A stretch of DNA of 64,000 nucleotides, taken from Paraescarpia echinospica (taxonomy: Eukaryota > Annelida > Polychaeta > Sabellida > Siboglinidae). Shown in pieces: positions 43,943-56,756 of the stretch (its first letter is position 1; each line of letters begins with the position of its first letter). The stretch covers positions 53,352,292 through 53,416,291 of the forward strand of contig CM034533.1 in assembly GCA_020002185.1 (NCBI GenBank), given 5' to 3'. A program made the position numbers and the translations under genes. The notes beneath the pieces are model-generated. The model did no database searches. It saw only the letters and a program-made list of their open reading frames with translations, and was not told the DNA's origin.

Positions 43943-45229
43943 GTGGAACGGCGTCCAAAACGGGCCCCCAACCGTTTGGTGTTATTGTATTACATACAGC
44001 TAAATTTTTGTGGTGGCACTGTTAAGTAACTCATAAATGAGCCCTAATGAACATTGGTCGGAAATGAGAAACGCTCATTCAAAGACGTGAGCGCAAAATA
44101 TTGTTTTTCACACTTTTCTTAAAATGTTAGCTCTTTTTAAAACAAATCATATTTCCGTTTTGTACGTTTTGAAAACAATGTAAACTGTGGTGTGCATAAG
44201 CCAAACGTATATGCTCTGATATATTCGTATTAGTTTAAAAAAAAAACATGGAGAGTTTGTATTCAAATTGATAATCAACCCGAGGCCGTGAAGTGCGCCA
44301 AAAACGGGCCCTTATGTGGTCCACTATGCTAACAGGGGTTCGCTATCGTCGATATGCTGTTGGTACACACCTATATTTGTAAGGTTTTATGGTATTATAT
44401 TAATTTACACAGGGTATCATATAATACACAATTATGCATTAATAATAATAATATTGTTTAAAGCAAAACACTAATATTACTAATATATTTATTTGCAACG
44501 TCATTATATGTATGAGTACATATTATATTATTATATTATCAAGTGGTGTAATATATAAGTATATTTTCAAGTTATCAAACCATGATAATAAACCCCTTAG
44601 CGGATGTCACCTATACTGAAAGGAGATCAGCCAACAAAGTGAAAGTCGAGTAACTGATAAAGTCATGCATCACCACGCTCAGTCCATACAAAGTTCAACT
44701 TCGATTGAGAACAAATCTGCCAAACATCCTACAACGCGGAAGAAGCCTCAAATCAACACGAGTGGAACTATATGGGGAAGGAAGATGTCGTTCGCCATGC
44801 CACTGCGTAGCTTCTAAAACAAGCGAGACAACTGAATGTAGAAACAATAATGCACCAACCGTTTTCGGACAGTAAGGACGGGGAAGAAAGGATAAAATGT
44901 GACTAATGTTCACCATGGACACACCATGACTGGTCAGGGTCCGAATATATGCACAATGTGTTTGCGAAATGTGTGATGATGGCTAAATAATACAAGTGGA
45001 TATGCAGGGGGCCCGTTTAGGACGCACCTTTTAGCGAGTCAGAAATCGGGTGGTGTTCTGAAACATCCCGTAGATTCAGTAATTTAATAGAAATACGCTA
45101 AATTTGAACATAGACGTAATGAGATAAGTGGAGAAGATGATTCCGTAGAGAACAATTTTTATTAGAATGAAAAATGTCAACTTGATGACAATTCTCCCCT
45201 TAAGGTGCCCATTTTGCACGCCGTTCCCC
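43943..45229. mobile_element. 1.29-kb TA-flanked DNA element with nested inverted repeats
   Basis: Outer ends: ta|GTGGAACGGCGTCCAAAACG on the left and the inverse of GGGGAACGGCGTGCAAAATG on the right, then |ta. Inner pair: GCGCCAAAAACGGGCCC at about 44294 and GGGCCCGTTTAGGACGCAC at about 45008, which resemble the outer ends (same AAAACGGGC core). No transposase frame. TA target sites are typical of Tc1/mariner-type elements. The inner pair could be an element inserted in a relative or a duplicated end. Confidence 0.7.
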
Positions 45230-45387
45230 TACTTCTGCTGGTAGAATTGATGGATCCAGTACGTTGCGGTTAGTCTAAGTCACAATCAAAATCTTTGCCG
45301 ACCATATTGCTAACAGTAAGAGGCCTATAAGTGCATTACATTACTATGGCGGCTTGACATCTGCTATGTCAAACACGCACGAAATCA

Positions 45388-46665
45388 ACCAGTAAAATAT
45401 CGCCCAGTATCACTGATTCACTTCTACATGCTGCTGGGTACCCGAACCCATCGTGGTCTCACAGACAATGAACCACCTGAATAAATATCGTATCCTAGTT
45501 GACTGTCAGCATGGATTCAGACGCAGACGATCCTTTGAGATCCAATTACTGATTACGTCCAACGATTTTGCCGCCAGCGCAATAAACAGACACACCCAAA
45601 CCGGTGTAGTCATGTTTGGTTTCTCCAAGGCTTTACATCGTGTGCCACACCATCATCTCCTCCTCCAGAAGCTTAGATACTACAAGTTGGACAACGATAG
45701 TGTTAGGTGTATCTAAGACGTGTTGTCAAACATGCGACAGTGAGTTGCGGTTGGCGGCTATACCTCGTCTGAAGCCCAGGTTTTGTCAGATGTACCACAA
45801 GGAACATCTTGGGCCGTCGACTCTCCGTGTTGTTCATAAATGACATCTCCAAAGGCATAACATAACAAATCACGTTATTCTCCGATGACTGCCTGGTCTA
45901 TCGCGACATCAAGAAAGCAGCAGACAGCAGAGTAATGCAAGACGATATGAACACGTTGTACCAATGGAACAAGACCTCGCTGTTGGAGTTGAATGCAGCC
46001 AAGTGTAGCATCATGATCATCACATGCAAGAAGTCTAAACCAACCCACATTTACACCATGGAGATTCTCCACTGAAACGCACAATCAACAGGACCTACTT
46101 TGGCGTAAACATCAGCTCAACCTTGAAGTGGCACTAGCACATCCACAACGTGCATAACCTGTGCTGCTAATAGGACCACCAGTTTCCTGTGGAGCACCGT
46201 GCGTCAGTGCCATTTACAACTTAAGGAGCATATGTGCTAAACGTTGGTGCGACTCAAAGTAGAATACTGTGCTACCGTCTCGGACCAGTGCCAACAAAAA
46301 CACCTCAGCGAAATAGAACTGGTGCAACGGAAAGAAGCAAGGTTTGTAGTCGGTCAACTCTATCGAATATCGATACGAAGTGAATCAGAGGTCAGTAAGC
46401 GACACGGTACTCGATTTAAAGTAGGAGTCCCTCCAAGCCAGGAGGATACGTGCCAGACTTGGCATGATCTACAGAGTTCTGAAGGAATTTGTAGTTATCC
46501 CCATTTTGTACCATCCTGCGCCACGCCCTGTACACCATGTCAATCACAGGACTTCCAGACATCTCGTCACACTGGATCCTGAGGTGGACGCCTACAAGTT
46601 CGCCTTCCTGCTAAGGAGTGTTGAAACGTGAAACTCGCCGCTAACTCCGAGAAACTTGTAAAGAG
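45388..46665 (+). pseudogene. LINE reverse transcriptase, decayed
   Basis: Plus-strand pieces in shifting frames: KYRPVSL, RILVDCQHGFRRRRSFE, VVMFGFSKALHRVPHH (catalytic Asp of LDFSKAFD lost), TLFSDDCLVYRDIKKAADS (F-S-D-D), MNTLYQWNKTSLLELNAAKC, YFGVNISSTLKW, EYCATVSDQCQQKHLSEIEL and QRKEARFVVGQLYR, ending YKFAFLL..VETWNS. The order is that of a Jockey/CR1-superfamily ORF2. Frameshifts and stops throughout, with no endonuclease upstream: a 5'-truncated dead copy, unlike the CR1-like one at 24.7-28.8 kb. Confidence 0.8.
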
Positions 46666-46789
46666 TGTAAATGGTTAGCGCATGTACGCATAGGATACAG
46701 GACCGATCACGTGGTCAACTCAGCACATAAGAGCCAGGTTTATATCCTGATCCAGATCCAGATACAGTTCTCACTTAACAGAATTCTCA

Positions 46790-47045
46790 GTATGTTTTTA
46801 TCATATAGAAACACGTTTGGGACCCGAATGTCAATAAAATGTATGACGGAATGTTCGGACGCTACATGTGTTCGACATCTATTTTCGATGGCTTGATGGA
46901 CTTTTTGTAAGGCATCAGGTCACGTGTTGGATAGTTCAACAGATTAAATTTGGTGTGGTAACGGAGAAAACATCTGATGACAGATGGAAGTAATCGCCCG
47001 CTGGATTTTTGGCCGTTCGCCCTGAATATGTCATATAAAATCATA
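46790..47045. repeat. Dispersed repeat, copy 2 (see 17240-17480)
   Basis: Same blocks in the same order, diverged. Confidence 0.55.
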
Positions 47046-48960
47046 ACGTTTTACCTTCGTCCATACTGAAGCCAGATTTCAAAACAAGTCGATGTCATCT
47101 TGCGATAGTGCCTAGATCATATGTGTCAACTCGGTATCATTCGTACGCAGTCTGTTCTAGAATTCAACTGAAGTTTCTGACATATATATATTAATGCTTC
47201 TCATACGCATGTCAAATGGCTAGCGATCAACGCTGAAAACGATATCCATATAGCACGAACCGCTACGAATTACAATGTCAAGAATATTTTACTATAGACC
47301 ATTATGTCCAGATAAACATGTTTAGCTTCCTTAACAAAATTTTATAATTAAGACTAAGTAAAACACGATAATCACAGAGATCAAGATATTCTAAGAACAT
47401 GGAACTGAATTGGATACCTCCTGAGACTGTACAAAGACAACAACTGCCTAACGGTTTTAACGTGGACACATGAACGCAGTCAAAATGTGGGTTTACCAAA
47501 GAACGTGACGAGAAACTGTAGGAAAGAACAACGATAAGCGCCGGTGGTAGTCTTGAAATGAAGCCAAACAGGTGGCCAGAGACAATGTGTGCTGACAAAG
47601 TGTAATGTTCCTTGCAGGTACACTCGCCCTGAAGAGGATATACATGTATCGTAGGTAGAAACATGTTGACACATTGCGGGAGGGATTCATGGACTCTGCC
47701 ATTGCAACTGACGCTGCCCTACCGTGGATAGACCAGACCAGGACCTTATACTATTTGGGCCACCTAATCTGGGTTGTCGTGGCAAACATACTTCCTATAA
47801 GGGTACGTATATGCTCTAAAAAAACAAAATTAATAAAATGTATCTCATTACACGTACACCTCGGGTCTAACCGGTTGTAACCGAGATTGGCACCGAGCAA
47901 CGGTCAGATTTAGCGAAGGAGAGAATTGCTACCTCGTAACAAGTCTTACTGGACTAAAACGGTCACCATCACTATAAGCATATTTCCAACGTAAACAGTG
48001 TACAAATGCATTGTGTCTGTTGTATATGTTGTTATGTTTGCTTTGTTGGAATATACACGGCATATGCACGGGTGAAACGGTCGGTCTCGTATGTACGAGG
48101 AGGAAGGTGTCAATCAGCAAGCGGGGGCGGCGCGTAAACACAAATTGAATGTGGTCGTTGCAATGTGCATACTCCATTGCCAGATTCACGGAACTGATTG
48201 CGATGTTCGCCTAGTTAATTAAGGAAATGTATATGTTCGAAAATGCCAATCTGCAAAATTTAGGAATAATGTAGCTATTAACCAGGGGTTCAGTATGGAA
48301 GACGTAAAAGTATACTGACCGACGTGCATTCGGAATACCCCGTCCGCCCCAGGGAGATTGGCTTAAATGAATCAGCCCGTTAATGGCTTCAAATAGCCAC
48401 GGACCGATGTGATTCTAGTCCATTCCGCTTAGAGACCAGTCGGCTGTTGTAGCCCGGGTGATTACATTCTAAACATTGTTTAAGTGGGTGTAACGGACCC
48501 GGCATCTCCCGTGGCAGTACACGGGGTAACCTCGCATTGAGACACGGTAATCGAACCAGCTCTTAGGCCTCATTGAAACCATATCGCACGGTTGCCATAG
48601 GCGGATTTCTTTCAGTCCGATCGAATCAATTCGGGCGTCGTCACGTGGGAAATAAGACACCGTTTATGGCACATCGAATTTCTACCACGCCTTTGTTTAC
48701 GGAATTGATCTGTTATAATTGTTGGTGTGATTAGTTGATACGACCAGAGCTGTCCGCTTTACTTCCCAAGAACACCTTTAATAAAAATGGGGTCCCTGTA
48801 TGCCTTTTTTAGATGGTTTTCTCAGAAAATACATTTAAACAGTTCTAAGTTATATACATAGGGCAATATATCGCCCAATATTTAGCCTTTACAACTGATT
48901 TAATTCCCCTGCCTTTTCTACTGGATAGACAATAAGTGATCGCCACATGAACTTCGTTTA
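47046..48960. other. Intergenic, no gene supported
   Basis: Overlapping short frames at 47302-47880 (one plus-strand frame ends at an AAGG|gtacgt donor near 47806) and 47929-48189 lack domain support. GC content is near the local average. Confidence 0.45.
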
Positions 48961-48966
48961 ATCATA

Positions 48967-49082
48967 CACACGCGCGCACGCGCACGCGCACGCGCACGCA
49001 CACGCACACGCACACGCACACGCACACGCACACGCACACGCACACGCACACGCACACGCACACGCACACGCGCGCGCGCGCG
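48967..49082 (+). repeat. (CACACG)n microsatellite
   Basis: About 115 bp, very regular, flanked by CG-rich ends. Confidence 0.95.
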
Positions 49083-49368
<286 letters not shown>

Positions 49369-50584
49369 TACGTCGGTCCAAAATAGAGCTGCCGAGGGAG
49401 CTCATGTTTCCTGGGCGGTAATGAACGGTCATGCTAGTGGTGTTTAATTGAACCGCATTGTTACAGTGTGAATTGTTACGTCGTTAGAGTTGACTTTTAA
49501 TGACACGATAAATGCTATGTAAGCACCGTGCTTTTACAATGCTTTAATTGAAAAACACTACAAAACATATCATGTTTTACCTGAAATCCCAACATTCCTA
49601 TTCCTACTGTGTAGACAGTCGTCTGCGGAATAACGAAATCAAATAATAACACACGTTATACAAATTTAAATGAAATAATTTTTTAGATGACGACATAATA
49701 TGTCTTAAGACAGAGTTCAATACATTTACCTGTTCAGAGAGTTGTGTTGATTTCTGAGAACAAATATACACGGACGTCTGATAGCTATATCTCGGTTGTG
49801 TGTTGTATTTCTTGGCTGTTTTCTTATACCGGACATCTGGGTATATAGATACCACAAAATCTAGTAGTATTATATTTGATTGTATATAGTCACACTTTTC
49901 TCTTAACTGTTTAACCAACGAGTCTACGAGCTGTCCGATGTACATTACGCAGCGAAACTTAGCAGACCAGTGTCGTTTCTTGCATCGTCATTCGGCGTTT
50001 TTAATGACGTAAGAGGCAAGTCCGATGCTGTTGCTGTTGTCCCGTTTGATGCCAGTTTTAAAAAGTTCACAACACCCACCCTAAAAAATTGTAAACGGTG
50101 ATGTTTTGAAAACTCTGCTGTACCAAAATTAAAAACGATCGATCGTTTTTTTCATAAACTATTGACTGTAATTTATATAACCGAGTTATAATGTTTCAAC
50201 TTAAAATTCAACTATAAATTCTAACATGTTCACGGTAAAATGTTTTCTCTTCAGACTTTTGTTCAAATGCGAGTATAGCAACCTATTTGTAACCTAAGAA
50301 ACAACAAAACACATTTCCATCACTTACACAATACATTGACTTATCAATGTGTTGAAAAAAGGTAAAAAGGTGAAAGTATTTTGTTAATTTAACTTATCAT
50401 GTCTAAAGCAGCAGTTGGTTCTATATGAACCTACTGTATACTAGCGTGAAATCAATGTCAAGCTTCAAAATTCAGCAACACAATTCTAGTATCTCTGTAA
50501 TCACAGCAGATCAACTGAAACTATTAGAACGTGAATTTATTAACGAGCACCGTAACAATTTGAACGGGCTGTTTTGACGGGGAT
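49369..50584. other. Intergenic, AT-rich, no gene supported
   Basis: A minus-strand frame of 113 codons (49604-49945) is AT-rich with no domain recognised. Confidence 0.5.
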
Positions 50585-50760
50585 GGTAAGAAGTTCAAAA
50601 CACTACCCAAATTCAAAACACTACCCAAGTTCAAAACACTACTCAAGTTCAAAACACTACTCAGGGTCAAAACACTACCCAAGGTCAAAACACTACCCAC
50701 GTTGGAAATACTCTAAAGTGTTTTGAAATTAATTTGAAAGCACTCTAGAATGTTTTGAAC
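50585..50760 (+). repeat. 18-bp tandem repeat
   Basis: TTCAAAACACTACCCAAG, about seven units, the last degenerate (AAAGTGTTTTGAA words continue, inverted, to 50760). Confidence 0.9.
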
Positions 50761-50969
50761 TTAAGTTGAAAACCTCTGGTCAAGATTTAAAAAACATACA
50801 TAAGTAATATATTGTAGCAAGGGTAGCATCTCTAGCGTCTTATGTTCACAGGGTGCTTTAATTATAACGTAACGTGTAAATGTAAGTTTTTGGGACCAGA
50901 GTGTTTTGAAATCGATAGGTGGTTTTTTGTCAACTTAACCGTAATGTTTTTAGCTTCGGCAGATAAGTG

Positions 50970-51060
50970 ACAGGCAGACAGACAAACAGACAGAGAGACA
51001 GACAGACAGACAGACATATTTATTTTGATCATAACTACGTACATACATACATACATGTAC
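50970..51060 (+). repeat. (CAGA)n and (CATA)n tracts
   Basis: Interrupted CAGACAGA, then TACATACATACA. Confidence 0.9.
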
Positions 51061-51209
51061 AAATTGAAATAATTTACATAAACATGAAGGTCAAGGAGAC
51101 TCCCATTAAGACATACCATGTCACTAACATGGGAGCCCCCTTTTTAACAAAAATAAATCGTATAATAAATAATAATAATAATTATATAATTCAATGTTAG
51201 TTTTCAAAT

Positions 51210-51720
51210 TAAATATAGGGTGAGTGTTTTGAACGTGCTACCGCTGATACGCTGTTTTGACCGTCCACCGCCGGCCAGGTTGACGTGCGTGAGAGGGCGT
51301 GGGTCTTGCGCCAGGGTGTGGTCCAAATGTCGTTCTGCGGCAGGCGGGAGTTGAGATCCAACGCTCCACCTAGCTGGTGTGACGGTTCGACGCGGCCGGT
51401 CGGGCAGACATAAGAGGCGTTGGTCGAGACGGCAGCCACACCGATAGCTCATCCGGTAACACAGATGTGCGCCACATGAGACGCCCCTATTGGTGCACGG
51501 AGGCAGCAGGTCTTATCTCGCATCAGTGTCGACGGATCTGTTCAATCACCTTATCATCCTCGAGTTCCGTTCGTCGTCATTTCGCAATTTTGGACGAGGC
51601 GGTTTCACCGGCGTTGCTGATGGCAGACTCGTTGGAAACTTACGCAGGTTAAAGCGGGGTACAACGGATGTACACGATCTTCAAGGTGAGGTGATAATTG
51701 AACGTCGATTATCATCGTGA
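51210..51720. other. GC- and CpG-rich island upstream of the signal-peptide exon
   Basis: Contrasts with AT-rich flanks. Minus frames at 51204-51452 overlap each other and none is clearly coding. CTTCAAG|gtgagg near 51687 could be a non-coding first-exon donor. A promoter island for the gene starting at 51870 is one reading. Confidence 0.35.
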
Positions 51721-51869
51721 AGGAGGTGAACGAAAACAGTCCAAGATATAACAACAGAGTGATTGCATCGTAAGAAATAGGTATTCATCTGTGTTGGGCG
51801 ACAACTCTGTTTGCTTCGTGTTGTACCTGAGGAAGTAACTTCACTGACTCGATATAAATCATCTGGAAG

Positions 51870-51930
51870 ATGGAGGCAATTACGCGAGCTGTGATTCTGG
51901 TTGCTGTATCCCACGCATTCACACAGACAG
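51870..51930 (+). CDS. First coding exon of a secreted or membrane protein (signal peptide)
   Basis: ATG after tctggaag, then MEAITRAVILVAVSHAFTQT and G|gtacgt. This is a short charged start, a hydrophobic stretch (AVILVAVSHAF) and a small polar end, followed by a phase-1 donor, the usual design of a signal-peptide exon. TATAAAT-like sequence lies at 51853 and the upstream 300 bp is GC-rich. The next exon was not found in the window, so the product is unknown. Confidence 0.5.
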
Positions 51931-52091
51931 GTACGTTTGTATAATTATATTATTGTTATTAACGTATTCCTTCTACTTACCCGAATACAAATGTAGCGAT
52001 GATCGTTGTGGTATCAGCAACGAAGACAATACTAACTTATGTCCATGCACGTGATTGTCTATATCTGATTGTCTATACATGGTTAGTTGCA

Positions 52092-52142
52092 CGCACGCAC
52101 GCGCGCGCGCGTGCATGCACACACACACATACACGCACACAG
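52092..52142 (+). repeat. CG/CA microsatellite
   Basis: Interrupted GCACGCACGCGCGCGC then ACACACA. Confidence 0.9.
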
Positions 52143-52486
52143 TGTTCGTTCTAATTTACTCATCTAATACGTATATAGTTGGTTTTTTGGCGTCGTACAT
52201 ATATTAATTGCCGCTGTATCACACTGTGCATCTCCATACCGGAGCTCCCGGCGATGCGCGCGATTAACTTCGGCCATTAGTGAGATGCAGTTAATGCTGT
52301 ACCGTTGTGCCAACGAGCAGCTACCGCGACGTGTCGGCAATCGCATTGGGCCAACTGTGCCACCAGCACCGACTAAGCTGTATAAACATGTACAGACAAA
52401 TGCCAACGTAGGTCGCTGTCGTGGAAATGCATGCGTGCAAACAAGCCAGAACGGCAATCAAGGAACACTCACATACATGCACACAC

Positions 52487-52563
52487 ATACACAAGCACGC
52501 ACGCACATACCCACGCAAACACGCGCGCGCACGAACGAGCGAACGCACGCACACACACACACC

Positions 52564-52632
<69 letters not shown>

Positions 52633-52637
52633 ACAAT
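52487..52637 (+). repeat. (CA)n microsatellite
   Basis: Interrupted at the start, pure CA from about 52568 to 52626. Long open frames here are repeat translations. Confidence 0.95.
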
Positions 52638-52639
52638 AG

Positions 52640-53398
52640 CTGAGACTCTGTTACTGTTGTTTTGTCCACAAAGTCTTCCTCTAACAAAATTTAACGCTTA
52701 CTGGCCTCTCAATAAACCACCCATTTACTCGAAAAGAAAATTGTTTTAGGCAGCAATCAGCAGTCGCATAAACATTGTTAATGGCGAGAATAGAAACAAA
52801 TTTCGTAGTCATTATTGTATTAGGTCATTTTATTTTGCATTCAGGTGGTTCTTATTATTCCCAAAATGTGTTTGGTTTTGCCCTACTACAATAGACCGAG
52901 CATCGTCATCCATAAAATGTGCTTAATTTTGGGTCGGGCAAAAAGAACATTTTATACACCTCCGCTATGAAAGTACAGAAGAACTATTCTCTAGTGGGTT
53001 TTGTTGCCAAATAAGTGCATTGTTTGATACTTCTACTAATAATAGAAGATTCTATGGTGCCTACGTCCTCAGGAACCGGAGCAAAGAGCCGTTTAATTTG
53101 ATTCGCAAGCTGGGTGCTATATAGCTTACCGCCCCTAGGTTATTCCGTTTCCCCGGCGTTCCGCTACGTGTCCAGCTGCAGAGTGGTCGTGGTAATAGTT
53201 TTGAGGTCAACAAACGGTAAATCGGTCAGTGATATCGGTAGCAAATCACAAAGCCAGTACAATAGTTTCAATCTGTGTTCAGGGGAGGATCCGGACATGA
53301 AAATGCTCCATTTCCAACATGAGTAGTAAGCCCTCAGCGAAACTTTGCAACATGATAATATAGTCCACAGCACTATTTGTTCGTGCTGTGCTTACAAT
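52640..53398. other. No gene supported
   Basis: A plus frame at 53114-53326 and its minus shadow lack domains. Confidence 0.45.
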
Positions 53399-53574
53399 GT
53401 AAGTCGAATCTCGATAATATAACCACCTCGCAATTAAGGTCACCCTAGTACTGTCCCAAATGATTTACATATAAGTGAAGTATAGGAAACTAGTCTCTCT
53501 AATATGGTCTCCTCGCTATTCGGGTCACTTTCGTCTGGTCCCAAGGGTCACCTTAATAGTGAGGTTCCACTCTA
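53399..53574. mobile_element. MITE-like element (copy 2 of the type at 16947)
   Basis: CCTCGCAATTAAGGTCACC near the left and GGTCACCTTAATAGTGAGG near the right form inverted arms; outer ends AGTCGAATCTC and GAGGTTCCACT are close inverses. Confidence 0.65.
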
Positions 53575-53705
53575 TGGTGGGCTTTCAAGAAGCTAAACGA
53601 TTCTTTGTTCATTTGTCATTTGTTTTTTGTTTCTCTGAATGAATGGTTAAATCTGGTTAACCAGTGTTAATAGTGTTAAACATTGTTAAATGGTGTTATC
53701 TATCT

Positions 53706-53899
<194 letters not shown>

Positions 53900-54355
53900 A
53901 TCTAGATTTCTTCGCTCCGAAAACTACATAGCTGAGCTGTGTATTGCACAACGGACATACCCATCAGCGTTCGAATGCTGGAATGATCGACGAACTTTAC
54001 TCATTCGTGAGGATTTCAAACCTGGCTTGGTACTTGCCGTCCTCTCCACCTAAGCAAAATGGTGTGGTTCGGGATTATTATTGCGCCGATTTTATTGTAT
54101 GACTTATGATAGTACACTGCAAGCAGTCGTGACACAGATGCATGTCTGTGTTAATTGGCTACAACTACACCGCCAGCTTTATGCAATTTAAGCATTTATC
54201 CTCTCTGTGTGAAGGTTTACTGAAAGGTTACCTTATATGTCAGGAAGAAGGCGGCCTACAGCATTAACGTTTCATCCGAGGGACTCGCATACTTACATCC
54301 AACATCGTTTACACGTTCTAGGAGTTACATGAAAACCACTCTCCTTTTCGTAATT
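53900..54355. other. No gene supported
   Basis: The open frame extending from the CT tract to 54053 has no domain. Confidence 0.45.
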
Positions 54356-54361
54356 TTTATT
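54356..54361 (-). terminator. AATAAA polyadenylation signal for the minus-strand exon at 54559
   Basis: TTTATT on the plus strand, about 200 bases beyond the stop codon. Confidence 0.55.
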
Positions 54362-54558
54362 TATAAATAATCCTCGGGTTTACTTAGTATTGTCTTATCT
54401 AATGTAATATACGCAATGCAACAGATATACTGCCCTATATCCGCTGACGTGATGTTTTTACATATAAACATCCCTGAGTCTATTGTCAGAAATAGTCTTC
54501 GTGGTGCCTAAATCAATTTGATTTGATATGATCCTGGTGGTAGATGAATCGAACAGTA

Positions 54559-54759
54559 CTACTCGGTTTCCGGGGCCTCCTCGTCGTAGACCGACCCCCC
54601 TGAACTACCCTGGGCGCTGACACCGAGTGCGCCGTTGATAAACCAGTGTTCCACCTTATGTTTTGTAGTTAGTTTCAACGCCTCGGCAGGTTCAACGAGG
54701 CACTTGTTCTGTCTCGCGATGGCTTTCAGCAGCTGCACGTGACAGTGCAAACGGCTCTC
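54559..54759 (-). CDS. Terminal coding exon of an unrecognised gene
   Basis: Acceptor tatctgcag|GAG, then ESRLHCHVQLLKAIARQNK and LVEPAEALKLTTKHKVEHWF, a Gly/Ser linker (SAQGSSGGS) and an acidic end YDEEAPETE with TAG. GC-rich, codon-like composition, strong acceptor with pyrimidines, and an AATAAA downstream all support a real 3' exon. The helical first half followed by a flexible acidic tail gives no family I can name. Upstream exons on the minus strand were not identified; the next intron is long or exons are short. Confidence 0.55.
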   Translation of the reverse strand, partial: ESRLHCHVQLLKAIARQNKCLVEPAEALKLTTKHKVEHWFINGALGVSAQGSSGGSVYDEEAPETE

Positions 54760-55179
54760 CTGCAGATAGGTTTAAAGCAAGCTCTTCCTTTTGTTACTAC
54801 TCAGGCATGCGGCGGTTTCACGGTGTCGGTTTCAATCCAGCCGGGAGGGGGGTTGTTACGTAACGTTGTTGAATAATATTGCGTTCTGTTTGGGAACGGT
54901 ATGTAGGGATTTAGAAAATAGTTAACAAGACACCAACTGTTAATAAACCACATTATACAGTGATTTAGTAGAAGTGGTGTATTTGGTATTTGTCCTCACG
55001 TTGCTATGGAGTGTTTATATATCCCCTGTTGATTCTACGGCGACTGACGACATTGGATACGACAAACAATTATTTACGACGAAAAACGTTTGCGATTAAT
55101 TAATTTATAGCAATGATTGCATCGGCGGCTGCGAGCGACGCGGTGGCGGGATATAGGAGATGTGACGATCATGAGGTAA
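54760..55179. other. No further exon identified
   Basis: Presumed intron of the gene ending at 54559. No acceptor-donor pair with an open frame was found. Confidence 0.4.
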
Positions 55180-55440
55180 TGTGGAGATGTGGCGATGAGG
55201 CTATGATGCAATATGCAGATTAGGCGATAATGCGATGTGATGGTGATATGGTGAAGAGCCAATATGGCGATGTGGTGGGAATGAGGCGATGAAGGGATAT
55301 GGCGGTGTGGCGATGTGGCGATGTGGCTAAGTGGCGAAGTAGCGACGAGGCGATGAGGAGATTGTGGTGGTAAGTTAATAATAGCTAGGTAGGGCCGTAG
55401 TAGTGATGGTGGCGATGCGGCGATGTGGCGATGCTATGAT
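55180..55440 (+). repeat. Degenerate GATGTGGCGA repeat
   Basis: Cryptically simple tract of GATGTGGCGATG-like words. Confidence 0.8.
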
Positions 55441-55628
55441 GGTACTGATTGGGTTTGTATTGTGAAACACATATTTTACGTTAATGAAGAAAGTTACTTA
55501 TAATAGATGATTGTGTTAAATAGCCTTTACAGATTGTGTGGCAGTATATTGCATTATACATAGAAATTGTTCGGTTGGAAATATTTTTTAAATAAGGAAA
55601 TATATTGCTATATGAAAACACGGCTATA

Positions 55629-55683
55629 TTACACACACACACACACACGCACGCACGCACGCACGCACGCACACACACACGCA
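55629..55683 (+). repeat. (CA)n/(CGCA)n microsatellite
   Basis: Pure CA, then GCAC repeats. Confidence 0.95.
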
Positions 55684-56254
55684 CAATATTATTAACGTTT
55701 TGTAGGTGCGTTTTTGAAGTGTTTTTGAAACTAAATAAAACGGCGTGGAGAGAACACCCGCGAGGTACGACGACGTTCATAAATCGAAATAATCGGTATA
55801 AAACTCATACAATTTCTCGATATTTTGCCAACAAGTTGCCGATGCAGCAGCAACAGCAGCATCGTCATCCGTGGTAGTACATTTCTTTTGCATTACTCAA
55901 ATCTGCCTGTCTCTCGTGGACACCTGTCTGGACATCACTCATAAGTAGCCCCTGAGTTACGATCGCCACATCTGTCGTCCGGGGGTCGGACAGAGACGCC
56001 GTATCACCTTACCCACATTCCGTATCTGTCATGGATCCCATGTTGCTGTCATGTTTTATCATGTTGTTTTCTTAGTCAGCAAAGCTGGCATTTCTGTCCG
56101 GAATAGCGTTGGCCATCAAATAAATGTGTTTCCTGGTTTCCTTTTGCTTCCTGTGCTCGACGACTTGGTATTAACAGACTAGTCTGTATTGTACTGTAGT
56201 TAGAATTTGTTGACCTTATAAGGTCTCATTCAACTACCTTTTTCTGAAGATTAT

Positions 56255-56515
56255 CGGCAAACCGATCTTTCTATGCTGGCAATGAGCATGGCCACTGCCA
56301 GGGCTCTTGTCGTTATCAGTGGTTCTTTTACGTCCAACGGTGAGACGGTACCGACATTAAAATGATCTCGGAGTAACATGGGATACACAGAAGCCAATAT
56401 TAAAAGGCCGGCTTTACACCAAATGTACCCCATTCTGTTCGGTTCGGGTCTTGAACTCAGGTCTGTGGTATGCCTAGATACTGTGCTAACGACTACACTA
56501 CAGCGGTCTGAACGT
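56255..56515 (-). mobile_element. tRNA-derived SINE (family B)
   Basis: Minus strand: TGTAGTGTAGTCGTTAGCAC (A-box-like) and GAGTTCAAGACCC (B box) about 35 bp apart, then a body ending GGACGTAAAAGAACCACTG, the kind of tail seen in invertebrate tRNA SINEs. No resemblance to family A. Confidence 0.6.
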
Positions 56516-56703
56516 TGTTGTACCTTACGTCGCCATGTTGTACCTTACGTCGCCACTACAAGACATTGCATGTGAACGCAGATGTTATTATTATTATCAT
56601 AAAGCATTTATAGAGCGCCGAGTGTCCGGATAACTAATTTGCTCAAAGGAGATATTCTCTTTCTCTATTGTTGTTGAAATCGGCATTTGTGACTTGATAA
56701 TCC

Positions 56704-56752
<49 letters not shown>

Positions 56753-56756
56753 CATA
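56704..56756 (+). repeat. (TA)n microsatellite
   Basis: Nearly pure TA. Confidence 0.95.

Noticed and set aside
47674..47806. Plus-strand exon ending at a gtacgt donor
   Set aside because: No convincing acceptor, family resemblance or partner exon.
56440..56512. Functional tRNA gene on the minus strand
   Set aside because: A and B boxes are present, but no cloverleaf stems could be drawn and a SINE body follows.
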